In this document: positions 1 to 7,873 of the stretch, one piece after another | How positions within the stretch are numbered: the stretch's first letter is position 1 | Layout of the letters: the number at the start of each line of letters is the position of its first letter | NCBI RefSeq assembly: GCF_001043005.1 | Contig: NZ_JYKZ01000008.1 | Coordinates: 1-64,000 of the forward strand | DNA length: 64,000 bases | Reading direction: 5' to 3' | From: Pseudomonas psychrophila | GTDB lineage: Bacteria; Pseudomonadota; Gammaproteobacteria; Pseudomonadales; Pseudomonadaceae | Notes under the pieces: model-generated | Told to the model about the DNA's origin: nothing | Seen by the model: only the letters and a program-made list of their open reading frames with translations | The model's database searches: none | Program-made: the position numbers and the translations under genes

Positions 1-197
1 TTCAAACATCTTTGGGTTTTTAAGAAACCCTAAACTTGGCTCAGCAATCGTTGGTTACATCTTTGATTTCTCGCGGAGTAACTTGTGATGCTGATAATCT
101 TGTTGACTATCAGTCTGACTCCACAAGCACCCACACGAATTGCTTGATTCAGTTGTTAAAGAGCGGTTGGTTTAGCTTTCGCTGAACCGAGGCGCGC
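1..197 (-). promoter_or_regulatory. rRNA operon leader, immediately 5' of a 16S rRNA gene
   Basis: Read on the minus strand, this stretch matches the transcribed leader that precedes 16S rRNA in Pseudomonas as I remember it, including the AT-rich run just before the mature 16S end. Base 1 appears to abut the start of 16S, which lies outside the window. It contains a boxA and is preceded by three promoters. There is no coding sequence. The identity of the missing 16S gene is inferred. Confidence 0.85.
153..164 (-). promoter_or_regulatory. boxA antitermination site of the rRNA leader
   Basis: The minus strand reads GCTCTTTAACAA, the classic boxA recognised by NusB/NusE (S10) for rRNA antitermination. 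It sits downstream of all three promoters and upstream of the 16S start, as expected for an rrn leader. Confidence 0.85.
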
Positions 198-225
198 ATT
201 CTACAGCAGCCTCTGTTGCTGTCAA
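198..225 (-). promoter_or_regulatory. rRNA promoter, proximal
   Basis: On the minus strand the -35 is TTGACA (225-220) and the -10 is TAGAAT (203-198), separated by 16 bp. This is a strong sigma70 match followed by a GC-rich GCGCGCC discriminator, typical of stringently controlled rRNA promoters. It is the closest of three tandem promoters to 16S. Confidence 0.85.
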
Positions 226-306
226 GCGGTTATTTTAAGATGTTTTCAAAGTTTCCTCTGTAACATCAACCACTTGCGCTTTCGATCTCTCGTTAGCGGG
301 AGGCGA

Positions 307-334
307 ATTCTACAGCGTTACACGCTGCTGTCAA
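307..334 (-). promoter_or_regulatory. rRNA promoter, middle
   Basis: On the minus strand the -35 is TTGACA (334-329), the spacer is 16 bp, and the -10 is TAGAAT (312-307) followed by a GC-containing discriminator. Its core is nearly identical to the proximal promoter, so the two look like a duplication. Confidence 0.83.
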
Positions 335-440
335 CACCTTATTTCCTGCTTCGATGACCTGAAGCTGACACTGCCGAAAATCAATCCAACTCATTGAAAC
401 TCAAGGAGTTTTCCGTTTCGACTGCGCCGGAAGTGGGCGA

Positions 441-468
441 ATTATAGGCCGTTACAATTCTGGGTCAA
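441..468 (-). promoter_or_regulatory. rRNA promoter, distal
   Basis: On the minus strand the -35 is TTGACC (468-463), the spacer is 16 bp, and the -10 is a perfect TATAAT (446-441) followed by TCGCCC. It is the most upstream of the three rRNA promoters and lies about 100 bp from the end of the mmsA transcript. Confidence 0.8.
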
Positions 469-511
469 GCACTTGTTTCACATTTCTGTCACAGAACCCT
501 AAAAGCCCCTC

Positions 512-543
512 AAAAGCAGAGGCCAGCCTTGCGGCTGGCCTCT
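512..543 (-). terminator. terminator after mmsA
   Basis: An 11-bp perfect inverted repeat (AGAGGCCAGCC 518-528 with GGCTGGCCTCT 533-543) has a 4-base loop. It lies 29 bp downstream of the mmsA stop and is followed on the minus strand by a short T run (515-512). It separates the bau/mmsA operon from the rRNA promoters. The T tract is weak, so termination may be partial. Confidence 0.65.
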
Positions 544-571
544 CTTCTTCTATATAGAGCTGCCGCCCGCC

Positions 572-2065
572 TTACAGGCTCGGGAATGCAAACTGCGATG
601 CCTCATGACTGGCCCGTTGCGGCCAGCGCTGGGTGATTGCCTTGCGGCGCGTGTAAAAGCGCACCCCATCCGGACCATAAGCATGCAGGTCACCAAACAG
701 CGAACGCTTCCAGCCGCCGAAGCTGTGGTACGCAACCGGTACTGGCAGCGGAACGTTAACCCCCACCATCCCGACTTCAATTTCATCGCAGAACAAACGA
801 GCAGCCTCGCCATCACGCGTGAAGATACAAGTGCCATTACCGTACTCGTGATCATTGATCAGTTGCATGGCCTCTTCCAGGCTCTTGACCCGCACGATGC
901 ACAACACCGGACCGAAGATTTCTTCTTTATAGATGCGCATTTCAGGCGTCACGCGATCGAACAGGCACCCCCCCAGGAAGAAGCCTTCTTCATGACCCTT
1001 GATACTCAACCCACGCCCATCAACCACGAGTTCGGCACCTGCCGCCACGCCATCGTCGACATAGCCGCTGACCTTGTCACGCGCCTGCCCTGTAACCAAC
1101 GGCCCCATGTCCAGACCACAGGAAGTACCCGCCCCGATTTTAAGCGCCTTGATTTGCGGAACCAGCTTGGCAACCAGGGCATCTGCCACTTGATCGCCCA
1201 CACACACCGCTACCGAAATAGCCATGCAGCGCTCGCCGCACGAACCGTAAGCAGCCCCCATCAACGCACTGACGGCGTTATCAAGATCCGCATCCGGCAT
1301 CAGTACCGCATGGTTCTTCGCCCCACCCAACGCCTGAACGCGTTTACCGAGCTTGGTGCCTTGCGCGTAGATGTACTCGGCAATCGGAGTCGAGCCCACA
1401 AAGCTCAACGCTTTAACTTCCGGCGCCTCGATCAAGGCGTCCACAGCAGACTTGTCACCGTGAACCACGTTCATCACGCCCTTGGGCAGACCGGCTTCCT
1501 GCAGCAACTGAGCAATCAACAGCGTCGAGCTTGGATCACGCTCCGATGGTTTCAGAATGAAGCAGTTGCCGCACACGATCGCCAATGGATACATCCACAG
1601 AGGAACCATGGCCGGGAAGTTGAAGGGCGTAATCCCTGCAACCACACCCAGTGGCTGAAAATCCGACCAGGCATCAATGTTCGGGCCTACGTTGCGGCTG
1701 TACTCGCCTTTCAAGATTTCAGGAGCTGAACACGCATACTCAACGTTCTCAATCCCGCGTTTCAATTCGCCTGCAGCATCTTCCAGCGTCTTGCCATGCT
1801 CTTCGCTGATCAACTGCGAGATACGTGCTTCGTTCTGCTCCAGCAATTGCTTGAAGCGGAACATCACCTGAGCACGCTTGGCTGGAGGTGTATTACGCCA
1901 CGCTGGGAATGCTGCTTTCGCCGCATCGATGGCTTGTTGAATTGTCTCGCGACTGGCCAACGGCACCTGATGAATCACTTTACCGGTGGACGGGTTAAAC
2001 ACATCAGCGGTGCGACCGGAATCGCTCAGCAGTTCGCCATTGATCAAGTGTTGGATGGTGCTCAT
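572..2065 (-). CDS. mmsA: CoA-acylating (methyl)malonate-semialdehyde dehydrogenase
   Basis: This 497-residue cytoplasmic aldehyde dehydrogenase oxidises malonate or methylmalonate semialdehyde, with decarboxylation, to acetyl- or propionyl-CoA using NAD+ and CoA. The ALDH fold motifs are visible: the TPFNFP loop near 146-151, ALGGAKNH near 245-252, and the catalytic Cys280 in GERCMA. The ATG at 2065 follows a GGAG site; the reading frame is open further upstream but lacks a ribosome site there. It lies 84 bp downstream of an omega-amino-acid:pyruvate aminotransferase on the same strand, so in this context it most likely acts on malonate semialdehyde derived from beta-alanine, like P. aeruginosa BauC. 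A role in valine catabolism (true MmsA) cannot be excluded, but the mmsB partner is absent here. Confidence 0.93.
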   Translation of the reverse strand: MSTIQHLINGELLSDSGRTADVFNPSTGKVIHQVPLASRETIQQAIDAAKAAFPAWRNTPPAKRAQVMFRFKQLLEQNEARISQLISEEHGKTLEDAAGELKRGIENVEYACSAPEILKGEYSRNVGPNIDAWSDFQPLGVVAGITPFNFPAMVPLWMYPLAIVCGNCFILKPSERDPSSTLLIAQLLQEAGLPKGVMNVVHGDKSAVDALIEAPEVKALSFVGSTPIAEYIYAQGTKLGKRVQALGGAKNHAVLMPDADLDNAVSALMGAAYGSCGERCMAISVAVCVGDQVADALVAKLVPQIKALKIGAGTSCGLDMGPLVTGQARDKVSGYVDDGVAAGAELVVDGRGLSIKGHEEGFFLGGCLFDRVTPEMRIYKEEIFGPVLCIVRVKSLEEAMQLINDHEYGNGTCIFTRDGEAARLFCDEIEVGMVGVNVPLPVPVAYHSFGGWKRSLFGDLHAYGPDGVRFYTRRKAITQRWPQRASHEASQFAFPSL

Positions 2066-2131
2066 GAATACTCCAGAAAAGTTGTCCACAGGCGCGAATG
2101 CTGCGCGCCTGTGTGAATGCAATGAGGTTCG

Positions 2132-2147
2132 CTTCTATATATAGAAG
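2132..2147. repeat. 16-bp perfect palindrome between two catabolic genes
   Basis: CTTCTATATATAGAAG is a perfect palindrome ending 3 bp before the 3' end of the aminotransferase gene (minus strand), within the 84-bp gap to mmsA. A partial copy (CTTCTATATAGAG) lies at 547-559 just past the mmsA stop. It could be an operator or a short hairpin in the intercistronic RNA; its function is unknown. Confidence 0.5.
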
Positions 2148-2149
2148 GA

Positions 2150-3499
2150 TCAGTCAATCTGGTTCAGTGCTTCGCCGACCGCATCGAACAAACGATCCAG
2201 GTCTTGCGGTTTGCTGTTGAAGGTTGGCCCGAACTGCAGGGTGTCACCGCCAAAGCGCACGTAGAAACCGGCTTTCCACAGTTTCATCGCTGCATCGAAC
2301 GGACGCACAATCGCATCGCCATCACGCGGTGCAATCTGAATCGCCCCCGCCAGGCCGTAGTTACGAATATCAATGACGTTCTTCACGCCTTTCAAGCCGT
2401 GCAAGGCATTCTCAAAATGCGGCGCGACTTCAGCCACGCTCTGCACCAGGTTTTCCTTTTGCAGCAGATCGAGCGCTGCAAGACCTGCAGCGCAGGCCAC
2501 TGGGTGGGCGGAATAGGTATAACCATGAGGGAATTCAACCGCGTACTCAGGCGTCGGCTGATTCATGAACGTGTGATAAATCTCGCTGGTCGCAATCACG
2601 GCACCCATAGGGATCGCACCGTTAGTGACTTGCTTGGCAATACACATCAAGTCAGGCGTTACACCGAAGCTGTCAGCACCGAACATCGAACCTGTACGAC
2701 CAAACCCGGTAATCACCTCATCGAACACCAACAGGATGTTGTGCTGGTCGCAGATTTCACGCAGGCGCTTCAGATACCCCTGAGGTGGAACCAGTACACC
2801 GGCCGAACCGGCCATAGGTTCCACAAACACCGCCGCAATGTTCGAGGCATCGTGCAGTTCGATCAATTTGAGGAGCTCGTCGGCCAGGGCAATACCGCCC
2901 AGCTCCGGCATACCGCGAGAAAACGCGTTGCTTGCCAACAGCGTGTGCGGCAAGTGATCAACATCCATCATTGCCTGGCCAAACATTTTACGGTTGCCGT
3001 TCACACCGCCCAGGCTAGTGCCGGCGATGTTCACACCGTGATAACCACGAGCACGGCCAATCATCTTGGTTTTAGTCGACTGACCTTTCAGGCGCCAGTA
3101 GGCACGCACCATCTTGACCGCAGTATCGGCACACTCCGACCCCGAGTCAGTGAAGAACACGTGATTGAGATTGCCCGGCGTCAGCTCGGTGATTTTTTCT
3201 GCCAGCTTGAAGGACAGCGGGTGGCCATACTGGAACGCCGGGGAGTAATCGAGCGTGCCCAATTGCTTGGCAACAGCTTCCTGGATTTCTGTGCGGGTAT
3301 GCCCTGCGCCGCAAGTCCACAGACCTGAAAGCGAATCGTAGATTTGCCGACCCTTATCGTCCGTCAGATAACTACCTTTAGCGGCCACGATAAAGCGCGG
3401 ATCGCGATGGAAGTTACGGTTGGCGGTGTAAGGCATCCAGTGAGCATCCAGCTTGAGCTGGCTGGTCAGGTTCAATTCGGCATTCTCGGGCATGTTCAT
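2150..3499 (-). CDS. bauA: omega-amino acid (beta-alanine)--pyruvate aminotransferase
   Basis: This class III, PLP-dependent aminotransferase of 449 residues transfers the amino group of beta-alanine (and other omega-amines) to pyruvate, giving malonate semialdehyde and alanine. The sequence closely resembles the P. putida omega-amino acid:pyruvate transaminase from memory: MPYTANRNFHRDPR near the N-terminus, SGLWTCGAGH, and the Schiff-base lysine in AKQVTNGA near residue 289. The start at ATG 3499 gives the family's usual 449 residues; the frame is open upstream to 3553 without support. It heads an operon with the semialdehyde dehydrogenase and diverges from a LysR gene with a T-N11-A box between them, implying inducible control by that regulator. 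The product also fits disposal of beta-alanine from uracil breakdown. Confidence 0.93.
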   Translation of the reverse strand: MNMPENAELNLTSQLKLDAHWMPYTANRNFHRDPRFIVAAKGSYLTDDKGRQIYDSLSGLWTCGAGHTRTEIQEAVAKQLGTLDYSPAFQYGHPLSFKLAEKITELTPGNLNHVFFTDSGSECADTAVKMVRAYWRLKGQSTKTKMIGRARGYHGVNIAGTSLGGVNGNRKMFGQAMMDVDHLPHTLLASNAFSRGMPELGGIALADELLKLIELHDASNIAAVFVEPMAGSAGVLVPPQGYLKRLREICDQHNILLVFDEVITGFGRTGSMFGADSFGVTPDLMCIAKQVTNGAIPMGAVIATSEIYHTFMNQPTPEYAVEFPHGYTYSAHPVACAAGLAALDLLQKENLVQSVAEVAPHFENALHGLKGVKNVIDIRNYGLAGAIQIAPRDGDAIVRPFDAAMKLWKAGFYVRFGGDTLQFGPTFNSKPQDLDRLFDAVGEALNQID

Positions 3500-3594
3500 C
3501 AGCAAAACCTCGCAAGGCGAAAGCGGCGTAGGATGTTGAAAGCGTTGTTGCACCTAAATTGCCACGCCTATAAAGTCGATGAAATCCAACTCTT

Positions 3595-3621
3595 CTAACC
3601 TTTAGTTAGGCTTCCACTAAA
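3595..3621. promoter_or_regulatory. overlapping LysR-type operator sites
   Basis: There are two nested inverted repeats between the divergent aminotransferase and LysR genes. CTAAC (3595-3599) pairs with GTTAG (3605-3609), and TTTAG (3601-3605) pairs with CTAAA (3617-3621) with exactly 11 bases between, the classic T-N11-A LysR box. The element ends 2 bp before the LysR start codon, so binding would also repress the regulator's own gene. Sequence symmetry is seen directly; binding is inferred. Confidence 0.6.
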
Positions 3622-3623
3622 CT

Positions 3624-4544
3624 ATGAGCAGCCGTCGTCCCGATGCACTGGCCCAGGTCAGCGACTTTGATATTCGATTGCTGCGCATTTTTCGCAGCGT
3701 GGTGGAGTGCGGCGGCTTCTCGGCGGCAGAGACAGTGCTCGGTATAGGCCGCTCGGCCATCAGCCAGCAAATGAGTGACCTTGAGCAACGCCTGGGCTTA
3801 CGCCTTTGCCAGCGTGGGCGCGCCGGGTTCTCGCTGACAGAAGAAGGCCGAGAGGTCTATCAGTCGGCGCTGCAGTTACTGGGCGCACTCGAAAGTTTTC
3901 GTACAGAGGTCAACGGCCTGCACCAGCACTTGCGCGGCGAGCTGACCATTGGACTGACAGATAACCTCGTCACCCTGCCCCACATGCGCATCACCCATGC
4001 CTTGGCCCAACTCAAAGAGCGCGGCCCGGATGTGCAAATCCATATCCGCATGATTTCGCCCCACGAAGTTGAACAGGGAGTACTCGACGGGCGCCTGCAT
4101 GTGGGCGTCGTACCTCAGGCCAGCACGTTGTCCGGGCTGGAATATCAGCCGCTCTACAGCGAGCGCTCCTTGCTGTACTGCGCCGTAGGTCATCCGTTGT
4201 TTTATGTCGATGACCGGCAACTGGAAGATGCGCGGCTCAATGACCAAGATGCCATCGCTCCTACCTTCCGCCTGCCCTCCGATATTCAGGCTCACTATCA
4301 AGCTCTCAACTGCACCGCCAGTGCGTCGGACCGCGAAGGCATGGCCTTTTTGATTTTGACCGGACGTTACATTGGCTATTTACCCGATCATTACGCCAGC
4401 TTGTGGGTTCAGCAGGGCCGGCTACGGGCGCTGAAGGCAAAAACGCGTTTCTACGATTTGAGCCTCGCATCCGTCACCCGTAAAGGTCGTCGTCCACACC
4501 TTGTACTGGAAAGTTTCCTTGAGAGCCTGGAGGCGACGCGTTAA
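3624..4544 (+). CDS. LysR-family transcriptional regulator, probable regulator of the beta-alanine operon
   Basis: This 306-residue LysR protein has an N-terminal winged HTH at about 15-75 (SDFDIRLLRIFRSVV, then GRSAISQQMSDLEQRLG) and a substrate-binding periplasmic-protein-like effector domain from about 100 onward. It is transcribed divergently from the aminotransferase/dehydrogenase operon with LysR boxes in the shared 124-bp region, so it probably activates that operon in response to beta-alanine or a related omega-amino acid and represses itself. No strong Shine-Dalgarno is visible before the ATG; the leader is very short or the operator occupies its place. It might instead sense a pyrimidine catabolite, given the TetR neighbour. 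Confidence 0.88.
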   Translation: MSSRRPDALAQVSDFDIRLLRIFRSVVECGGFSAAETVLGIGRSAISQQMSDLEQRLGLRLCQRGRAGFSLTEEGREVYQSALQLLGALESFRTEVNGLHQHLRGELTIGLTDNLVTLPHMRITHALAQLKERGPDVQIHIRMISPHEVEQGVLDGRLHVGVVPQASTLSGLEYQPLYSERSLLYCAVGHPLFYVDDRQLEDARLNDQDAIAPTFRLPSDIQAHYQALNCTASASDREGMAFLILTGRYIGYLPDHYASLWVQQGRLRALKAKTRFYDLSLASVTRKGRRPHLVLESFLESLEATR

Positions 4545-4600
4545 CGTGAAAAACCTCGCAATGGTACAGAATGCTCCCACACAGATTGCCTGGAACGACC

Positions 4601-5251
4601 ATGACCTTTGATGTCCCCGCCCACGATGGCAAGCCTGCAAGTCGCATTCGCCAAAAAAACGAAGAGACCATTCTCAAGGCCGCTGAGGATGAATTTGCCC
4701 GTCACGGCTTCAAAGGCACCAGCATGAACGCCATCGCGCTCAGCGCCGGGCTGCCAAAAGCCAACCTGCACTATTACTTCATCAATAAGCTGGGTCTCTA
4801 CATCGCGGTTCTCAGCAATATCCTCGAATTATGGGACAGTACCTTCAATGCCCTGACCGCTGAAGATGATCCCGCTCAAGCCCTGACACAGTACATCCGC
4901 GCCAAAATGGAGTTCTCGCGCCGCCAGCCCCAGGCTTCCCGTGTTTTTGCCATGGAAATCATCAGCGGCGGCGCCTGCCTGACCGAATACTTCACTCAAG
5001 ACTACAGAGCCTGGTTCCAAGGCCGGGCCGCAGTATTCCAGGCCTGGATCGATGCCGGAAAAATGGACCCGTTCGACCCCGTGCACCTGATTTTCCTGCT
5101 GTGGGGCAGTACTCAGCATTACGCCGACTTTTCGACGCAGATTTGTCGCGTATCGGGCCGTACACACCTGACCAAACAGGACATGCAAGCGGCCTGCGAC
5201 AACCTGATTCGTATCATCCTTAAAGGCTGCGGCCTGACGCCCACTGTCTAA
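4601..5251 (+). CDS. RutR-type TetR-family regulator
   Basis: This 216-residue protein has an N-terminal TetR HTH (about 17-65; GFKGTSMNAIALSAGLPKAN and YYF) and a C-terminal domain of the YcdC/RutR type (SRRQPQASRVFAMEI, then HLIFLLWGSTQHYADF). E. coli RutR senses uracil/thymine and controls pyrimidine catabolism, whose end product in the reductive pathway is beta-alanine. That fits its position 56 bp after the LysR gene and next to beta-alanine catabolism. The ATG at 4601, after GGAAC, is chosen over an upstream ATG at 4571 because the conserved family N-terminus begins there. Ligand and targets are inferred. Confidence 0.85.
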   Translation: MTFDVPAHDGKPASRIRQKNEETILKAAEDEFARHGFKGTSMNAIALSAGLPKANLHYYFINKLGLYIAVLSNILELWDSTFNALTAEDDPAQALTQYIRAKMEFSRRQPQASRVFAMEIISGGACLTEYFTQDYRAWFQGRAAVFQAWIDAGKMDPFDPVHLIFLLWGSTQHYADFSTQICRVSGRTHLTKQDMQAACDNLIRIILKGCGLTPTV

Positions 5252-5264
5252 GCCTGGAACCGAC

Positions 5265-5867
5265 ATGCCTTCTACCCTCACGGGACTTTGCGAATACCGC
5301 GAAGAAATCCGTAAAAGCCGCTTTATCACTTATGCCGCGCCCATCACCAGTGCCCAGCAAGCCGTCGACTTTATCGATCAATACAGCGACCTCAATGCGT
5401 CGCACAATTGCTGGGCCTGGAAGCTCGGGGATCAATACCGCAGCAGCGATGATGGCGAGCCCGGCGGGACAGCCGGACGTCCGATACTCTCAGCCATTGA
5501 AGCTCAGGATTGCGATCAGGTCGCGGTGCTGGTGATCCGCTGGTATGGCGGTATCCAACTGGGGACCGGCGGACTGGCTCGCGCCTATGGTGGTGGCGCG
5601 AACAAATGCCTGCAAAGTGCCGAAAAACTGCCTTTGGTCAGCCGTGTAGCCCTCACCTGCTCCTGCAGTTTCAGTGAACTTGCTCTGGTCAAACTGCGCC
5701 TGACCGAACTGAGCGGCCTGATCATCGACGAATCGTTCACCGCCAATGGCGTTGACTTACAACTGGCGCTGGCCGAAGAACAGATTGCTCCTGCACAACA
5801 ACAACTGGCTGACTTAAGCCGCGGCAGAATTTTACTCCAGCGCCACAGCCTCAAGACTGACGAGTAA
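5265..5867 (+). CDS. yigZ: YigZ/IMPACT family protein
   Basis: This 200-residue protein of the UPF0029/IMPACT family has the family signatures SRFITYAAP near the N-terminus, the SDDGEPGGTAGRPIL segment at about 60-75, and VIRWYGGIQLGTGGLARAYG at about 90-110. The C-terminal domain resembles the ferredoxin-like second domain of YigZ. The molecular function is unsettled; in eukaryotes the family affects translational control through GCN1. It starts 13 bp after the TetR gene and may be cotranscribed. A weak GGAA precedes the ATG. Confidence 0.9.
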   Translation: MPSTLTGLCEYREEIRKSRFITYAAPITSAQQAVDFIDQYSDLNASHNCWAWKLGDQYRSSDDGEPGGTAGRPILSAIEAQDCDQVAVLVIRWYGGIQLGTGGLARAYGGGANKCLQSAEKLPLVSRVALTCSCSFSELALVKLRLTELSGLIIDESFTANGVDLQLALAEEQIAPAQQQLADLSRGRILLQRHSLKTDE

Positions 5868-6011
5868 AGGTGCTACTTTCCTGCATCCATAGTTGCCCAC
5901 AGCCACTGTGCACCTGCCTGTGGATAACCTGAGCACATAGCGCTGCAGCCCGTTTCAAGCACTTGTACGCTTTTTAGCCAACTCTTATCACCTTTCTATA
6001 GGACGCTACTC

Positions 6012-6698
6012 ATGACGGCAAAACATGCACTGATCATCGGAGCTTCACGTGGCCTGGGCCTGGGTCTGGTCAAAGAGTTGCTCGCAGATGGATGGAACGT
6101 CACCGCGACAGTTCGTGATCCCAAAAAAGCAGAGGCACTGAAGGCTCTGGGTCCGGTGCGTATCGAGCGCCTGGACATGGACAATCAGCAAGCCATCAAG
6201 GCGTTGAGCAATACGTTACACAACGAAATCTTTGACCTGCTGTTCGTGAACGCCGGGGTCAAAGGCCCGGACGATCAACTGTCGGGCAACGCGACGCTGG
6301 CCGAGGTGGGGCAGCTGTTTTTCACCAACAGCGTGGCGCCGATCAATCTGGCCCGCGAGTTTGTCAGCAAGGTCCGCAAAGACAGTGGCGTACTGGCCTT
6401 TATGAGTTCAGTGCTCGGCAGCGTCATTCATCCTGACGCCCCTGAGTTGGCCCTCTACAAGGCCAGCAAAGCGGCGCTCAACTCCATGACCAATACGTTT
6501 GTGCGTTACGAACTGGGCGATAACAACCCAACCGTGCTGTCCATGCACCCTGGCTGGGTGAAAACCGATATGGGCGGCGAAGGCGCGGACATTGATGTCC
6601 AGACCAGCACCCGGGGCCTGGTTGATCAGGTCAAGGCGTTTGCCGGCAAAGGCGGCCATCATTTTATCGATTACAAAGGCCAGACGATTCCCTGGTAA
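6012..6698 (+). CDS. SDR-family oxidoreductase (C-factor-like)
   Basis: This 228-residue classical short-chain dehydrogenase/reductase has the Rossmann glycine motif GASRGLGLGL near 10-20, the NAG motif in FVNAGVKG, a catalytic Ser in MSSVLGS and YKASK (Tyr/Lys) near 155. It closely resembles the CsgA/C-factor subgroup of SDRs common in pseudomonads. The substrate is unknown. AGGA precedes the ATG. The preceding 144-bp gap contains no recognisable gene. Confidence 0.85.
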   Translation: MTAKHALIIGASRGLGLGLVKELLADGWNVTATVRDPKKAEALKALGPVRIERLDMDNQQAIKALSNTLHNEIFDLLFVNAGVKGPDDQLSGNATLAEVGQLFFTNSVAPINLAREFVSKVRKDSGVLAFMSSVLGSVIHPDAPELALYKASKAALNSMTNTFVRYELGDNNPTVLSMHPGWVKTDMGGEGADIDVQTSTRGLVDQVKAFAGKGGHHFIDYKGQTIPW

Positions 6699-6786
6699 GC
6701 CGCCTGCGACAAATGGCGGGAGAACTGTGCCGCCTCCCGCCTGTAGAATGTCGACATCTGCACCCGATTTGATGAGAAAAACTTTT

Positions 6787-7740
6787 ATGTATGACTGGCT
6801 CAATGCCCTGCCAAAAGCTGAACTTCACATGCACCTTGAGGGTTCTTTAGAGCCCGAGTTGCTGTTCTCGCTGGCCGAGCGCAACAAGATCGCCTTGCCC
6901 TGGAACGATGTTGAGACCTTGCGCAAGGCGTATGCTTTCAACAACCTGCAAGAGTTTCTGGACCTCTACTACAAGGGCGCGGACGTACTGCGCACCTCTC
7001 AAGACTTCTACGACCTGACCTGGGCTTACCTGTTGCGCTGCAAGGCACAGAACGTCATTCACACCGAACCGTTCTTCGACCCGCAAACCCACACCGACCG
7101 TGGTGTTCCGTTTGAGGTCGTGCTCAATGGTATCGCCAGTGCACTCAAGGATGGTGAGCAGCAACTGGGTATCACCAGCGGCCTGATCCTGAGCTTCCTG
7201 CGCCATTTGAGCGAAGAAGAAGCAGAAAAAACCCTCGATCAGGCACTGCCATTTCGCGATGCATTTGTCGCCGTGGGTCTCGACAGTTCAGAAATGGGCC
7301 ACCCGCCCAGCAAGTTCCAGCGCGTCTTCGACCGGGCACGCCATGAAGGCTTCCTGACCGTGGCCCACGCGGGTGAAGAAGGCCCTCCGGAATACATCTG
7401 GGAAGCCCTCGACCTGCTGAAAATTCAGCGTATCGATCACGGCGTACGCGCAATCGAGGACGAGCGTCTGATGCAGCGCATCATCGACGAACAAATCCCG
7501 TTGACCGTGTGCCCGCTGTCCAACACCAAGCTGTGCGTGTTTGATCACATGTCGCAGCACAACATTCTCTACATGCTTGAGCGCGGCGTAAAAGTCACGG
7601 TCAATTCTGATGATCCGGCCTACTTCGGCGGTTACATGACAGAGAACTTCCACGCGCTGTACACCGACCTGGGCATGACCCAGGACCAGGCCAAACGCCT
7701 GGCGCAAAACAGCCTGGATGCGCGTTTGATCAAGCCGTAA
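6787..7740 (+). CDS. adenine deaminase (adenosine deaminase superfamily, Pseudomonas PA0148 type)
   Basis: This 317-residue zinc amidohydrolase has the metal site ELHMHLEG at about 10-18, HAGEEGPP with a zinc His near 197, and SDDPAYF with the catalytic/zinc Asp near 276. Length and sequence match the group often labelled adenosine deaminase (add), but the P. aeruginosa member PA0148 is known to act on adenine, giving hypoxanthine and ammonia for purine salvage. I therefore prefer adenine deaminase; specificity cannot be proved from sequence alone. The start at 6787 (MYDWLN) matches family N-termini; an in-frame ATG at 6772 would add five residues. Confidence 0.88.
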   Translation: MYDWLNALPKAELHMHLEGSLEPELLFSLAERNKIALPWNDVETLRKAYAFNNLQEFLDLYYKGADVLRTSQDFYDLTWAYLLRCKAQNVIHTEPFFDPQTHTDRGVPFEVVLNGIASALKDGEQQLGITSGLILSFLRHLSEEEAEKTLDQALPFRDAFVAVGLDSSEMGHPPSKFQRVFDRARHEGFLTVAHAGEEGPPEYIWEALDLLKIQRIDHGVRAIEDERLMQRIIDEQIPLTVCPLSNTKLCVFDHMSQHNILYMLERGVKVTVNSDDPAYFGGYMTENFHALYTDLGMTQDQAKRLAQNSLDARLIKP

Positions 7741-7746
7741 CACACC

Positions 7747-7835
7747 CTGTGGGAGCGGGCTTGCCCGCGATGGCATCAACTCGATCAGACAGACACACCT
7801 GATTGTTAGCATCGCGAGCAAGCCCGCTCCCACAG
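7747..7835. repeat. REP doublet (REPIN)
   Basis: Two inverted Pseudomonas REP units, CTGTGGGAGCGGGCTTGCC and its mirror ending GCCCGCTCCCACAG, flank a roughly 40-bp spacer between the convergent deaminase and LysR genes. It is one of seven such elements in the window and could fold into a large hairpin stabilising both mRNA ends. Confidence 0.9.
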
Positions 7836-7873
7836 ACATCTGAAACTGCATCACCGTCAGTACCACAACAGTT

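Noticed and set aside
5919..5927. Consensus DnaA box (TTATCCACA on the minus strand) suggesting a replication origin
   Set aside because: Single copies of TGTGGATAA also occur inside the MaoC, macroglobulin and MATE genes, and there is no dnaA, dnaN or cluster of boxes here.
7747..7835. REP clusters as CRISPR arrays
   Set aside because: The repeats are inverted pairs at scattered intergenic sites with no regular spacers and no cas genes.
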